A stretch of 64,000 nucleotides of DNA from JAWPMT01 sp965215825 (GCA_965215825.1 CBDCEM010000003.1:1736001-1800000), one strand, 5' to 3'. Positions 9,229-19,224 are shown, counted from the first letter of the stretch. Notes: generated by a model from the sequence alone, not told the origin. Numbers and translations: made by a program.

Positions 9229-10551
9229 TTAATCTAACTTGATGTTCTGAAACTTAATCTGAATTTCAGATCTTGCATCAGACACCTTAGTGGATAATTT
9301 AGATTGATAATAGGCACTACTGCCTGCGTAAACCGCTACCGCGATTAGAAAAAACATGAGCGCAATGGCCCACGGTTCCTTGTAAAAAGGAATGCTTTGA
9401 TTGAATTCATCGTATTCACGAATGATGTCAGCGAAGATGACTTGATTGTTTTCATTCTTGTACTTTTCACCTACTGAGAGAATGTTATTGATATGCTCAT
9501 TGTAGATCTGTGCGTAATTAGTGGCCTCTTCGTATTGCTCATTAGCAGCTAAAGCCGACGTGAGTTTCGAATAGATTTCTACCTGAACTCGTTCACTTTT
9601 ATTGTGTTTTTCTTTGACTGCCTCTTGCCACATTGCTATGGCTTTTTCAGTAAAGCCCGCATCATTGTACACGGTACCCAGGTCATATTTGGTGATGAAG
9701 ATGGTACCGCTGTTTTTCTCATAGCGTAGCGCTGTTTCGAATGCTTCAATAGCTAGGTCGAAGTTCCTCTCTTCCATGTGGGTGACACCAATTCCATGAT
9801 AAGCTTTCCCTACATATTCCCACGCTTCTGTCTCCCGATCAAATTCTTTATAGGTACGAATGGTGTTTTCAAAAGCAATACGAGCTATATCATAATCGCC
9901 AAGGTCACTATACATGATCCCAACCTGATTGTTCACACTTGCAATGTTTTCGTGATCTTTAATTTTCTTGGCTACCTCTAGTGATTTTGTGAAGGCTTCC
10001 TCCGCCTTGAAGAAAGAATCTTCATCCCCCAAAAATTTATAATTACGTCCAAGATTGTAATAAACATTTGATAGAAGTTTTTCACCAATCTCATCCTTTT
10101 CTTCAAGTACCCTCAAGAAAATTTTAGAAGCGATCTCGTATTGTCCGTAATATTGATTGAGGATCGCTAAATTATTTCGGACTTTTGCTCTTAAAACTGG
10201 ATCTTCAGCATTATCCAAATACTTTAGAGCTTCATTGTAGGCGAAGTAGGCTTTTGAAACGTCCTCCAGAATATTGTCATAGACATAAGCTTGATACCAA
10301 ATAGCCTTTCCCGAATAATAATTGGAAGAAGCGGACTTTGCCTGTTCTACAATGTCAGTAAGCTGAGCTAATGCATCTTCGGGATCATCGGATATGGCCG
10401 TTTTTGCCTTATCCAAAGCAGCGTCGAAAGACTCAATTGTGGAGCTTTCAAGTACTTCCTGATCACCTGTTACCTCGCATTTAGTCATTAGAATTATCGC
10501 GAAGAAGCAAACCATCAAGAGGCTAAAGTTATGCTGTCTATTACTGTTCAT
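9229..10551 (-). CDS. TPR-repeat protein with C-terminal membrane anchor
   Basis: This 440-residue protein starts with a hydrophobic export segment (LLMVCFFAIILMTKC). The cysteine could be a lipobox, though LMTKC is a poor match. Tetratricopeptide helical repeats run from about residue 50 to 350, with motifs such as YYNLGRNYKFLGDEDSFFKA and AYHGIGVTHMEERNFDLAIE. A transmembrane helix lies at about 393-415 (WAIALMFFLIAVAVYAG), followed by a charged 25-residue tail. The arrangement matches the sensor half of Bacteroidota TPR-membrane signalling proteins (TPR-TM-histidine kinase or LuxR) with the output domain missing. It follows the small lipoprotein gene by 38 bp and probably shares its transcript. 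TPRs bind proteins or peptides; the partner is unknown. Confidence 0.75.
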   Translation of the reverse strand: MNSNRQHNFSLLMVCFFAIILMTKCEVTGDQEVLESSTIESFDAALDKAKTAISDDPEDALAQLTDIVEQAKSASSNYYSGKAIWYQAYVYDNILEDVSKAYFAYNEALKYLDNAEDPVLRAKVRNNLAILNQYYGQYEIASKIFLRVLEEKDEIGEKLLSNVYYNLGRNYKFLGDEDSFFKAEEAFTKSLEVAKKIKDHENIASVNNQVGIMYSDLGDYDIARIAFENTIRTYKEFDRETEAWEYVGKAYHGIGVTHMEERNFDLAIEAFETALRYEKNSGTIFITKYDLGTVYNDAGFTEKAIAMWQEAVKEKHNKSERVQVEIYSKLTSALAANEQYEEATNYAQIYNEHINNILSVGEKYKNENNQVIFADIIREYDEFNQSIPFYKEPWAIALMFFLIAVAVYAGSSAYYQSKLSTKVSDARSEIQIKFQNIKLD

Positions 10552-10589
10552 CTTTCTTAAAATTATAGCTCGTGGTTCTACTTAGTTAA

Positions 10590-10757
10590 TCAATCATCTT
10601 CAAGTTCGGCCTTTTTTGCCCCGTCATTTTCAGTTTCTTTCTTAAATTCTACATTATCGAAAATCTCTGAATCCTCTTCACAGGACGAGAATGTAAACAA
10701 ACAGATACCAACTACTACATAAGCAAATATCAATCGCCGCACTCGTCTTTTTACCAT
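10590..10757 (-). CDS. Small 55-residue lipoprotein
   Basis: ATG at 10757 opens a 55-codon frame ending in TGA at 10590. The N-terminus is strongly basic (MVKRRVRR). A hydrophobic core (LIFAYVVVGICLFTF) leads into the lipobox FSSC, and the mature part is short and acidic (CEEDSEIFDN, ending ELEDD). This is a textbook lipoprotein signal, so it should be lipid-anchored in the envelope. Its stop lies 38 bp before the start of the TPR protein gene on the same strand, suggesting joint transcription. No homolog is recognised; function unknown. Confidence 0.6.
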   Translation of the reverse strand: MVKRRVRRLIFAYVVVGICLFTFSSCEEDSEIFDNVEFKKETENDGAKKAELEDD

Positions 10758-11005
10758 GTCATCTTTCTAATAGTCCGTTGGCAATTTATGAAAGATTTCA
10801 ATCCGGGTACATTTTGACGTAAATAGCCGTAAATGGTCATTTTCCCGATTAAAATCAAGATGAATTTTCCTATTAATAATAAGATTATTCTTTTGGAGGA
10901 AATTGAAGAAGAATTTTGTTAGTCTGGATATTCTCGGCTTATGAGGATTCCGCTTATAATCGAATCATGTAAGCGTCTGGTTTATTACTACCGTTCATGG
11001 AGCTT

Positions 11006-12669
11006 CTAAAAAGCTATCAGCCTTAGTCGACTTTCCTTTTCAAAAGCAACTTTTCCATTTATGACCTCTCCAGTTTCACCACTATAGTAGTCCGTGACTT
11101 GTTGACCATTACTAAAAACACCCGAGACTGTCACGGTTGTGCTTGGGTCCATTGCTACCACAACCTGATCAGAAATTTTACCGCTCAAAGAGCGCTTAAA
11201 GGTGTAGGGGGAATCGACGATCATTTCGTGAATGCCCGCGCCAATCGAAGGGTGGTCCCTTCTGAATTTTCCGAGCTTCTGCCAGTGTGCGAGGGTAGCT
11301 TGCATCTCTTCATTGTTTGCGAGCTCTTCCCACGGCATGGGTGTTCGTAATGTAGCGTCGCCGGAGGCCCCTTCGAATTCCAGTTTTCGACCCAGTTCAT
11401 CTCCATAATAGATCTGTGCACCTCCTGGTACCAACATGAGCATCGTGGCGAAATCTCTAACCTTATCCCGGGAACGGTCAAGTATGGCTCCATCATCATG
11501 AGAAGCAATGTAGCTGAGCGTTGTAATCCCTTTCCATTCTGGGCTGGAAAGAATATTGGAGTAAGTTGAAAAGACTTCTTCAGGGTCTTTTTCCACCTCT
11601 CCTTTAAATGCGAAATTGATCAGACTGCTAAAACCCTGAGCATAATAGTCAATTTTCTCCACGCCGCCATCCATTGTGAATATTCTGTTGTAGAGTGAAT
11701 AGTTGTATACTTCTCCCAGGTAATAAAGATCAAGGTCGTCCAGTTTTAGTGCTGGATTTTGAGATTTCCAGGTTCTCAAAGCTTCCAGAGCCAATTGGTA
11801 CAATTCTCCCCAGACGGATTCTTCTACATGCTTGACCGTATCCACCCGTAGACCGTCAATTCCCAACTCTTCGATATAGTCCGTGATCCATTTCATGATG
11901 TAGAATCGTGGTGCTCTGGGGTGACCTGTTTCTGCGAAAAAAGCATCCAGCTCCTCAATTTCCTGATCATAGCGACCCTCCGCTTTCCATTTGTCTGCCA
12001 AATATTGTGGTAATTCCACGGCTTCATCGGATTCGGTTCGGATGTCAGGCAGGTTTTCCACCAGCGTGCAAGTCACGGTTGAGGCATAACTGCTGTAGGT
12101 ACACCGGGGAGAAGTTCGTACCCAGCTATCTTCATATTTTGGGTCTTGATCTGTGACTGGCCCGGTATGGTTGATGACCACATCGAAGCAATTCGAATCT
12201 CCTGGGCATGTGCTTTTTGGATCAGTTCTTCCAAGTCCTCCATGGTTCCGAAATTGGGATCCAGGGTGGTCCAGTCGGAGATCCAGTACCCGTGAAATGC
12301 ATATTGGTGACCAAAACCTTCATCAACGGAAGCCTTGACTTGCTGAAAAACAGGTGTCATCCAGATCGCATTTATCCCAAGATCCCGGAAATAACCTTCT
12401 TCGAGTTTTTGAATAACACCCCGAATATCTCCGCCCATGAAACTCCTCATGGGAGCACCGTCTTCTTTGCGACCGAAGGAATTGTCGTTAGATGGGTCGC
12501 CATTCTTGAATCGATCAGTCAAAAGGAAATACATGTTGGCATTCTCCCACATGAATGAAGTATTTGTTACAGTGGTTTGTTCCGATTGAAGTTCCTCAGC
12601 CTGGGGTTTTTGCGTGTTGCAGGCGAATGTCGAGATTAAACAGGCAGTGATGATGACCTTGAATTTCAT
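11006..12669 (-). pseudogene. Alpha-amylase family (GH13) lipoprotein, frameshifted
   Basis: Two overlapping frames together encode one GH13 alpha-amylase. Frame 1 starts at ATG 12669 with a lipoprotein signal (lipobox TFAC) and runs through the barrel N-terminus (LLTDRFKNGD, GGDIRGVIQKL, INAIWMTPVF). Frame 2 continues with conserved region I (VVINHTGP), region II (GLRVDTVKHV, nucleophile Asp), region III (YLGEVYNY, acid/base Glu) and region IV (IASHDDGAIL), and ends with a beta-sandwich domain at 11006. The junction is at about 12183-12192. There ATT CGA ATT is followed by five bases instead of six before GAT GTG GTC, so one base seems lost. All catalytic residues are retained. The product would be a surface or periplasmic maltodextrin hydrolase. 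Either a recent pseudogene or a sequencing error. Confidence 0.8.
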
Positions 12670-12909
12670 GCTTGTGAATGATGATTGAGTCTAAGCTAAT
12701 GAAAAACTTATTGGCTATAATCATTGAAAATTGATTTGAGCCCTGATTATGTTTTGATAACGTTTGTAAATTTTGGTTTCCTTTAAATGATAGTGAGGTG
12801 GAATTTGAATGACTACCAATTGTCTACCACAAGGTCTCCGATTGCCGCCCTCTGATAATAGGCTGTTAACATCATTCTTATTCCCTTTGAAGCTAGAAAA
12901 CCTATTACC
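12670..12909. other. Intergenic region upstream of the amylase gene
   Basis: AT-rich DNA that should hold the amylase promoter on the minus strand. I see no clear TAnnTTTG box, repeat or hairpin in it. Confidence 0.4.
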
Positions 12910-13029
12910 ATGAGAGCGATGAGAAAATTGGAATCAAGAAAATTGACCTGGTTATGGTTGTCAGAAGGGTTGATCTTTTTGGTGACGGTGGTAAGTATTG
13001 CAGTGCTATTCGCTTCCTTTGTGTTGTAG
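12910..13029 (+). CDS. Possible 39-residue single-helix membrane peptide
   Basis: ATG 12910 to TAG 13029 encodes a basic N-terminus (MRAMRKLESRKL) followed by one strongly hydrophobic helix (LIFLVTVVSIAVLFASFVL) up to the last residue. The composition is that of a small inner-membrane protein. It lies alone between two minus-strand broken genes and could be chance. No family is recognised. Confidence 0.3.
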   Translation: MRAMRKLESRKLTWLWLSEGLIFLVTVVSIAVLFASFVL

Positions 13030-13050
13030 ACGCTTCCTTTTACCGATTAC

Positions 13051-13905
13051 TTACCATTTGTAAAACAGCCCCAGACTAAGTGCTGGTGATGCAGCTACCG
13101 AAGTGCCAGACCCCCCTCCGATAGAGGCGAAGCCTCCCAGACCAGCTAACAGATCTTCAGCAAAGATTTTCAATAGAAAGGCATTGTATTCCTGGAAGCT
13201 GGTATAAAACCCAGTTTCAATAACATTGGGCGCATCTACTCCAGGGTCACCATTGTTCAGGTTGTGCCAGCGATTGATGTTGAAGATGACAGTGAAATTT
13301 TCATCCGCCTTTAGCCCGCCTTCGACACCAAAATTCAGGAAATCGTGATGATCATTTGTACGATAGCCATATCCGAAAAAGCCATGAGCAAACCATTGAT
13401 TCATACTACCACCGATAGAAAGCTTCGGTTGGTAAGTAGTTGCATTGACACCTGTTGAGAGCCCGGACTGAGAGTCTCGTTCACTGGTAGGCAAATCCAC
13501 CTGTCCGATCAATGCGACTTTCACAGATTGATCAAGTACGGTATATTTTCCGAAAACGCTGATATTACCAAGAGCGGCATGATTGCTGGAAGGCAAATTG
13601 GGTGTGATGTTGGGCGCAGTAGGGGCTCCGGTTGAAACCAGAATGAATGGGATGTTGGCGCCTAGTGAAATCCGTGAAGTGACCCCAAATTCGCCATAAG
13701 CCGCCACAGTAAAATCAAATAGCTCACGGTCTACTTCCCGTGTAGTTCCCCCACCGTCGTAGACCTAAGAGTAACTAGGTATAAGATTGAATAGTAACTG
13801 GGTGTAACCATGTCCCTGTCCGGGTGCCCAGGGCCCCTGTGCTGTGGCCTCAATCAGGCAGAAAAGACATGTTACGACAAGCAGGTTTTTTAAGGTAATA
13901 GGCAT
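13051..13905 (-). pseudogene. Outer-membrane beta-barrel protein interrupted by in-frame TAG
   Basis: Starting at ATG 13905, the frame opens with a signal peptide (ITLKNLLVVTCLFCLIEATAQ) and then GPWAPGQGHGYTQL, typical of Bacteroidota outer-membrane proteins. After 46 codons a TAG (13765-13767) interrupts it. The same frame then continues without a shift (VYDGGGTTREVDREL, then 218 codons) to TAA 13051. The second part is rich in alternating beta strands (SRISLGANIPFILV, VFGKYTVLDQSVKVALIGQ) and ends LSLGLFYKW, with the aromatic final residue usual for outer-membrane barrels. So one ancestral gene carries one nonsense codon. The function may be an uncharacterised transporter-like barrel. The DoxX-like gene lies 95 bp upstream on the same strand. 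Confidence 0.7.
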
Positions 13906-14000
13906 AAGGCAATAAATAGATATGGAATCGAATGGTTCAGTGTATCGTGATGCTTTCGAACATTTAGCGCCAACCCGACGATTCTTTTTTACTATAACGC

Positions 14001-14465
14001 CTAATCTTCTTCTATAAGGTGATGATCGACAGTTATATTTTCTTTTTCTAAACGTTCCAGTCGTGCTTTTCTGGAATTGTGAAATAAATTCCAATACATC
14101 ACGATCCACAGGGAGCTCATCACCACGATAATGCTGAATATGAACAACAAACCTCCGTCATCATGGACCTCAAGTCCGAGAACGGTGAAATGATAAAAAT
14201 TGGCGGCGCTGATGATACTTAAAGAAATGATTGCTCCAACAATGTAATAGCGACTGAACAATGCAATGATGGCGATCAATTCAAAAATGGCGATTGTGAT
14301 CCTTCCATGGGGTTCCATGTTGAGTTGATCAAATATCCAAACACTTTCTGGTACGGCCATGAACTTGGCGGGTAAGGTTTGTCCGATGATCAATGCGACA
14401 AGAATTCTAGGTATCCAATGGGTCAGGTCCTGGCGTTTGAAACTTTGGCCTTTGAATGGATTCAT
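14001..14465 (-). CDS. DoxX-like integral membrane protein
   Basis: This 154-residue protein has four hydrophobic helices: about 17-34 (WIPRILVALIIGQTL), 57-72, 74-95 (YYIVGAIISLSIISAANF) and 104-123 (LLFIFSIIVVMSSLWIVMYW). The four-helix layout, the length and the PAKFM segment after helix 1 match the DoxX/DoxD-like family of inner-membrane proteins, whose role is mostly unknown (some act in thiosulfate or quinone redox). It precedes the broken outer-membrane protein gene on the same strand by 95 bp and may be co-transcribed with it. Confidence 0.65.
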   Translation of the reverse strand: MNPFKGQSFKRQDLTHWIPRILVALIIGQTLPAKFMAVPESVWIFDQLNMEPHGRITIAIFELIAIIALFSRYYIVGAIISLSIISAANFYHFTVLGLEVHDDGGLLFIFSIIVVMSSLWIVMYWNLFHNSRKARLERLEKENITVDHHLIEED

Positions 14466-14910
14466 GTTTGAGAGTTTTAGCGGTGGAATACAATTATGAC
14501 AAACTAACTTGAAATTAGCACCAATACGTTTCCCAGTAAGCTCTCAATCAGATAGGAATGTAAATCTAAGGACAGTTTTTGTACTTTGTTGAAAAAGAGT
14601 AAGTTATCAGGGGTTACCTCTAAAATGAGGTGTAGAAAATCGGAAAATTATATCCACACAGGAACGCAAATAGGCATCTAAACTGATCTTGTACATATTG
14701 GTAAGCGTATACTTTGTTCATTGGCCTAAAGGTTTTGGGAGTATTTACCCTCCGCTTCGGCCACTTCAAGATTTCTTTTTGAGTCGAAGAAATCTTATAT
14801 CCCCTTTTTCATCGTAGATGTGTTCGTAGGATAGGAATTCAAACCTGGCTCACATGATGGTGCTTTGTTCTACTTCGAATTGAAATACATCCTGACTAAC
14901 CAAAGAGAAG
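14466..14910. other. 445-bp divergent intergenic region
   Basis: This lies between the DoxX-like gene (minus) and the response regulator (plus), so promoters for both should be here. I see a perfect 10-bp hairpin at 14768-14796 and a small ACCTC/GAGGT hairpin at 14616-14631. No convincing gene or TAnnTTTG box was found. Confidence 0.4.
14768..14796. other. Perfect 10-bp inverted repeat
   Basis: AAGATTTCTT (14768-14777) and AAGAAATCTT (14787-14796) are separated by nine bases, 115 bp before the response regulator start. It could be an mRNA leader hairpin or a dyad protein site; the sequence does not decide. Confidence 0.4.
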
Positions 14911-15300
14911 ATGAAACTCTGCATTATTGACGATGACGAATTGATCCATTCACTTTATAGACTGTTTTTTGATGAATTGATCAGGAATCTGGAAACAGAA
15001 TCATATCACAATGGATTGGACGCCATACGCATTTTTGAGAATCCTACCATCGCCGAGCAAGGAATTCCTGACGTAGTGTTATTGGACATTAACATGCCCA
15101 TTATGAACGGAATTCAGTTTTTAGATCGATTTGAAAGTATAGCTCCTTCCTTGAAGAAAGTCCCTTCAATCTTCATTTTGTCGTCATGCTTTATGGAAAG
15201 TGAATTTTTGACCAGCAGAAAGTACGTTACCAAGGTATTTAGCAAACCCATGACCAAGGAGATAGTGAGAAAGGTGATTTTTCAATCTGATGGTATATGA
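14911..15300 (+). CDS. Single-domain response regulator (CheY-like receiver)
   Basis: The 129 residues are one receiver domain with no output domain. The acidic pocket is D7-D8-D9 (LCIIDDDELI). The phospho-acceptor is D59 in VVLLDINMPIMNG, S91 occupies the conserved Ser/Thr position and K112 is the conserved lysine in FSKP. It is phosphorylated by a histidine kinase and passes the signal on by protein contact. The stop overlaps the start of the kinase gene (ATGA at 15297), so the pair is translationally coupled and very likely a cognate two-component pair. Confidence 0.88.
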   Translation: MKLCIIDDDELIHSLYRLFFDELIRNLETESYHNGLDAIRIFENPTIAEQGIPDVVLLDINMPIMNGIQFLDRFESIAPSLKKVPSIFILSSCFMESEFLTSRKYVTKVFSKPMTKEIVRKVIFQSDGI

Positions 15301-17303
15301 ATAGAGTTTATCATTTTTTTGGAGCGGCATTTTATCCTGAACTTCCTGATTGGCATAAAAGAAGAGTATTGATAAATACCATTGTATTGTCGCTGCTTTT
15401 CTTATTAGTGACAAGCCTTTCTTTTTTTCTGATAGACTTTAAGATAGCCAGCGCCATGGGGCTATTTGGAGCATTGGGAACCATACACGTCGCACTACAT
15501 TTAAGAAGAGGTCATTCATTGATTGGGTCTGTGAACCTATTGGCGATGTATGCCAATATCATGTTTTTAGTGGAAGTAGTTTTCAGTGGTGGCATATCAT
15601 CACCTGCCCTCTACTGGCTGATGTCATCTCCATTTTTCTCATTGATCTTTTCTGATTACGAAGTAAACCGAAATAGTGCCTTTTGGATCGTCCTGGTATT
15701 TTTTGAATTCATCATTCTCTTCATATGTGATTCCGAATTGGGGACATTGTTGATGTGGTACCCTGTTGAGTGGCATGAAACACTTGTGTTGGTTTTCGCC
15801 ATTACGTTTATGTCTTATTGTTCGGTTGTCATCCTTATGGATATTAAATCCAGAAAAGACGGATCCGTTAATAACGATAAGCAGGATCGTATGGAGGATT
15901 CATTTCCATTGGAAGTCACTGTTTTGGACATGTTGTCACTTTCAAAAGAGTCATTGAGGCTTCACCGAAGAATGACCTGGATCGCTATCATTTTGGTTCC
16001 GATTTTTCCTGATGCATTATTTTTTGAAGGAACGGAATGGAGGCCAATTTTTTCGATTCGAATTGGGCTGATTTTGTTTTTTATCATGTCACTCTATTCG
16101 AACTTTTCAGGTAAACTCTCTGGTAATGCTCTCGCTTATTTATGTCTGGCTCCACTAGTGATTTTTCTCTCTTATGCAACTTCTCTGGCGCCTCCGGGCA
16201 ATGTCCTGATCTATAATATCAACTTCTCAGCAGTTTTCATCATATCTTCATTTTTCCTGCTTTGGCATTGGAGGCATTCGCTTACAATAGGAGTGATTTC
16301 TCTGGTATCATACCTCTTTTTTGCATTCATCGCAGATCGTCTGAATGTTGCATTGTTCATTAAGGATGGTGCTTTTTTACTCTTCTCCATCGCTTTTGCG
16401 GGGATATGGCTTTCCAGGTTTAGATATCAATATTTCTTGAAAGAAAATGCTTTGAGGAGAAGGCTAGGAGAGAACAATAAAAAATTATCTCATCAAAACA
16501 ACAGACTTAAAGTTCTGAACAAACAATTAAGGAGATCTGAAGAAAAGCAAAAACAATCTTCATTGATCAAAGACAAGCTGTTTTCCATCATTTCCCATGA
16601 CTTGAGATCACCTATTGGGACGGTTAGTAGTTTCATTCAAATCATGAATGATGACTCAATGCAATTAGATCATTTGAAAGAGCGGGAGATTCTAAGTAGG
16701 CTAGAAACCTCTTTAAAGAATGTTGAACTTCTAATTGACAATTTGCTCAGTTGGGCAAGGTCCCAGATGGGTATTCTGCAGTTAAGACTGGAATGCTTTG
16801 ACTTAAAAGAAGTATCAAGCAGGTGTGTTGATTTATTTAATGAGGACCTGAAAAGGAAAGGTTTGGAAATATCGGTAAATGAGTGTCTCAATACAAAAGC
16901 ATACGGTGACAAGAGTACAATTGATTTTGTGATTAGAAATCTTCTTGCCAATGCAATAAAATTCAGTAATACAGGTGGAGTGATCTCCATTGAGTTTGAC
17001 CAGATAGATGAATTTTTATATGTCTCAATCATCGATCAAGGCGTAGGAATGAATCAGGAGGATGTGTCTAAACTACTCGATCCAAATACTCATTTTTCCA
17101 AACCAGGGACCAATAAAGAGATGGGTACAGGATTAGGTATTCAACTCTGTGTGGATTTTGTTGAAAAGAATAAGGGTGAACTCCTTATTACCTCCAAAGC
17201 AGGAAAGGGGTCAAGATTTACCTTTAGTATACCGCGCCGCAGGTATGAAAAGCCGGGTGTAAAATATGAAGGGTCGCCATACGGCTTAAATCATCATCAG
17301 TAG
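15297..17303 (+). CDS. Multi-pass membrane sensor histidine kinase
   Basis: The 668-residue protein begins with hydrophobic helices (about 22-185) and, after a cytoplasmic-looking spacer, a second set (about 220-385, for example WIAIILVPIFPDALFF and YLCLAPLVIFLSYAT). A short coiled coil (about 390-425, NNKKLSHQNNRLKVLNKQL) leads into the HisKA domain with H434 in ISHDLRSP. An HATPase_c domain follows, with N box (RNLLANAIKFSN), G1 (DQGVGMN) and G2 (GTGLGIQL). It autophosphorylates on H434 and should donate to the receiver encoded just upstream, with which it overlaps by 4 bp. The ligand is unknown; membrane-embedded sensing is likely because no periplasmic domain is evident. Confidence 0.88.
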   Translation: MNRVYHFFGAAFYPELPDWHKRRVLINTIVLSLLFLLVTSLSFFLIDFKIASAMGLFGALGTIHVALHLRRGHSLIGSVNLLAMYANIMFLVEVVFSGGISSPALYWLMSSPFFSLIFSDYEVNRNSAFWIVLVFFEFIILFICDSELGTLLMWYPVEWHETLVLVFAITFMSYCSVVILMDIKSRKDGSVNNDKQDRMEDSFPLEVTVLDMLSLSKESLRLHRRMTWIAIILVPIFPDALFFEGTEWRPIFSIRIGLILFFIMSLYSNFSGKLSGNALAYLCLAPLVIFLSYATSLAPPGNVLIYNINFSAVFIISSFFLLWHWRHSLTIGVISLVSYLFFAFIADRLNVALFIKDGAFLLFSIAFAGIWLSRFRYQYFLKENALRRRLGENNKKLSHQNNRLKVLNKQLRRSEEKQKQSSLIKDKLFSIISHDLRSPIGTVSSFIQIMNDDSMQLDHLKEREILSRLETSLKNVELLIDNLLSWARSQMGILQLRLECFDLKEVSSRCVDLFNEDLKRKGLEISVNECLNTKAYGDKSTIDFVIRNLLANAIKFSNTGGVISIEFDQIDEFLYVSIIDQGVGMNQEDVSKLLDPNTHFSKPGTNKEMGTGLGIQLCVDFVEKNKGELLITSKAGKGSRFTFSIPRRRYEKPGVKYEGSPYGLNHHQ

Positions 17304-17377
17304 CATCGGAACGGACTGTGAGATAATCTATGAGCTTCTCAAAACATTAATTAAATGAATAATTGACCAAGGCAACC

Positions 17378-17737
17378 ATGTCTGCAGAATTAATTACACA
17401 TAATGGTAAAATAATTGTATTTGGAGACTATTCAGAATGCAATAACAAGGAAAAAATGATCGCCAAACTACACGAGGTGGAGCAATTGATGCTGAAACAG
17501 GAGGGACTTGTACTCTACCTGGCCGACCTAAATAAGACACATGGTAGTGTTGAATTCATGACGGCTGTCAAAGAAGTAGCGAGAAGAACATTCAATCATA
17601 AAGTTGATAAAGCGGCTTTATTGGGAATTACTGGTGTAAAGAAGGTCCTGTTAAATGGGTTTAATAAGGTTTCCAAACAAAAGTTTGAACCTTTTGATAC
17701 AAAGGCGTTGGCGCTGGAGTTCCTGACAAAAAACTAA
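17378..17737 (+). CDS. STAS/SpoIIAA-like small protein
   Basis: ATG 17378 is preferred over TTG 17363. The 119-residue protein has an alternating strand/helix pattern: GKIIVFGDYSE, EGLVLYLADLNKTHG, DKAALLGITGVKKVLLNGF, KFEPFDTKALALEFL. This resembles the SpoIIAA/STAS-like fold proteins often found beside bacterial signalling genes, where they may act in protein-protein switching. It sits 74 bp after the kinase and 30 bp before the FadL-type porin on the same strand. The assignment rests on fold-like pattern only. Confidence 0.5.
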   Translation: MSAELITHNGKIIVFGDYSECNNKEKMIAKLHEVEQLMLKQEGLVLYLADLNKTHGSVEFMTAVKEVARRTFNHKVDKAALLGITGVKKVLLNGFNKVSKQKFEPFDTKALALEFLTKN

Positions 17738-17767
17738 TTACTAATCAATTTAAAATTACTTCTTGTA

Positions 17768-19048
17768 ATGAGGTTTAACTGTACATTTTTTGTTGTTATT
17801 TTTTCTCTATTCACTCATCTTGTCGATGCTCAAACTGGACATGTCTTAAATGGTACGGGCGCTAAAAGTTTTGGGATGGCTGGGATAGGGACCGGATATA
17901 CTACTGGTCCCAGCACCGCATTGACCTGGAGTCCCGCGTCGATTTCAAAGATGCCTTCGACACTGGAGATCAGTACATCGCTGATTTCTCTGAATCCGCA
18001 AAACTATTCAGCAATGGACCTCTCAGTCCTTGAACTGGGACCGCAAGGATCCATACTAGAGGGTAGTTTGAATGACAGTGCAAAGGATACGGTTCTACCG
18101 ATTATTTCTTTCGTGTACAATCCTGACTCCCGGTGGAGTTTCGGCATGACCGCAGCCGGAATTGGAGGTTTTGGAGTCAATTATGAATCTTCTGCTTCAA
18201 GTCCTGTTTCCGTGCTCTTTGGAGATATTAAATCTAAATACCGACTCTTTCAAATCTCCTTGACAGCTGCATATGAGATTACGGAGAAGCTTTCAATCGG
18301 TATTACTCCCACTTTTAATATCGCATCTCTTGAATTAACACCGATCAGTTCAACTGCACCTAGGATTATAGATGGATTAGTATTCTACCCATCTGGTGAG
18401 GAGACCAACGCGCGAGGATATGGGTTCCATGTGGGATTGTTTTATGATTTGAACGAGCAGTTCAGTTTTGGAATGACCTATAAGAGTCGACAATATTTTG
18501 AGGATTTTGAATATGATGTTCAGAATGGATTGGGCAAATCAGCTACAACTTCACTCGACTATCCGATGATTGTTACTGCCGGTGGTGCTTTCAAAGGATT
18601 TAAAGATTTTGTATTTGCCCTGGAAGCGAGAATGATTGATTTCTCTTCAACTAAAGGTTTGGGAGATATAGGATATGGATCGGATCTGGAAGTAAAAGGT
18701 TTCGGTTGGGAGAATTCTTATTTCTTCGGGTTTGGGGCAGAATACTTTCTTTCAGAGCATTTAATTATTCGCTCAGGGTATTCTTACAATACAAATCCTG
18801 TCAACGCCAGCCGCTCTTTCTTCAGTACGGTAGCTCCAGCGGTGGTTCAGCACGCTGCAAGTTTGGGCTCGACCTATTCCCTGAGTAAACTAATCGACGT
18901 AAGTGTAGGATATCATCATGGATTTAAAGCAACAGTTGAAGGGCCGTTCATTCTTCCCTCTCCGGATGGAGGCCAGCCTGTGCCCTCATTAAACAGATCA
19001 TCTCTTGCTACCAATGTATTTTCAATTGACCTTACTTTAACATGGTAA
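17768..19048 (+). CDS. OmpP1/FadL/TodX-family outer-membrane porin
   Basis: The 426-residue protein starts with a signal peptide (TFFVVIFSLFTHLVDAQ). The mature N-terminus has the FadL-family hatch signature NGTGAKSFGMAGIGTGY, followed by STALTWSPASISKM. The rest is antiparallel beta strands, and the terminus FSIDLTLTW ends in the aromatic residue typical of outer-membrane barrels. The family passes hydrophobic compounds such as long-chain fatty acids or aromatics across the outer membrane. It is convergent with the biosynthetic gene train that ends at 19225; a link is possible but not shown. Confidence 0.85.
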   Translation: MRFNCTFFVVIFSLFTHLVDAQTGHVLNGTGAKSFGMAGIGTGYTTGPSTALTWSPASISKMPSTLEISTSLISLNPQNYSAMDLSVLELGPQGSILEGSLNDSAKDTVLPIISFVYNPDSRWSFGMTAAGIGGFGVNYESSASSPVSVLFGDIKSKYRLFQISLTAAYEITEKLSIGITPTFNIASLELTPISSTAPRIIDGLVFYPSGEETNARGYGFHVGLFYDLNEQFSFGMTYKSRQYFEDFEYDVQNGLGKSATTSLDYPMIVTAGGAFKGFKDFVFALEARMIDFSSTKGLGDIGYGSDLEVKGFGWENSYFFGFGAEYFLSEHLIIRSGYSYNTNPVNASRSFFSTVAPAVVQHAASLGSTYSLSKLIDVSVGYHHGFKATVEGPFILPSPDGGQPVPSLNRSSLATNVFSIDLTLTW

Positions 19049-19224
19049 TGACCTTGAGCAAAACTGAGGGGAATGAGGGAGGAATCCTATTGAACCCAAC
19101 TTATGCTATCTATTTTGAAGGTTGGGGGTTTGGTCATGGTCGGTATTATGGACTAACTCCATTACCAATGCCACATAAATAGAAGAAGCAGTTTTGAGCC
19201 GTAGGAAGGTAGGAGCAGGGGGGA

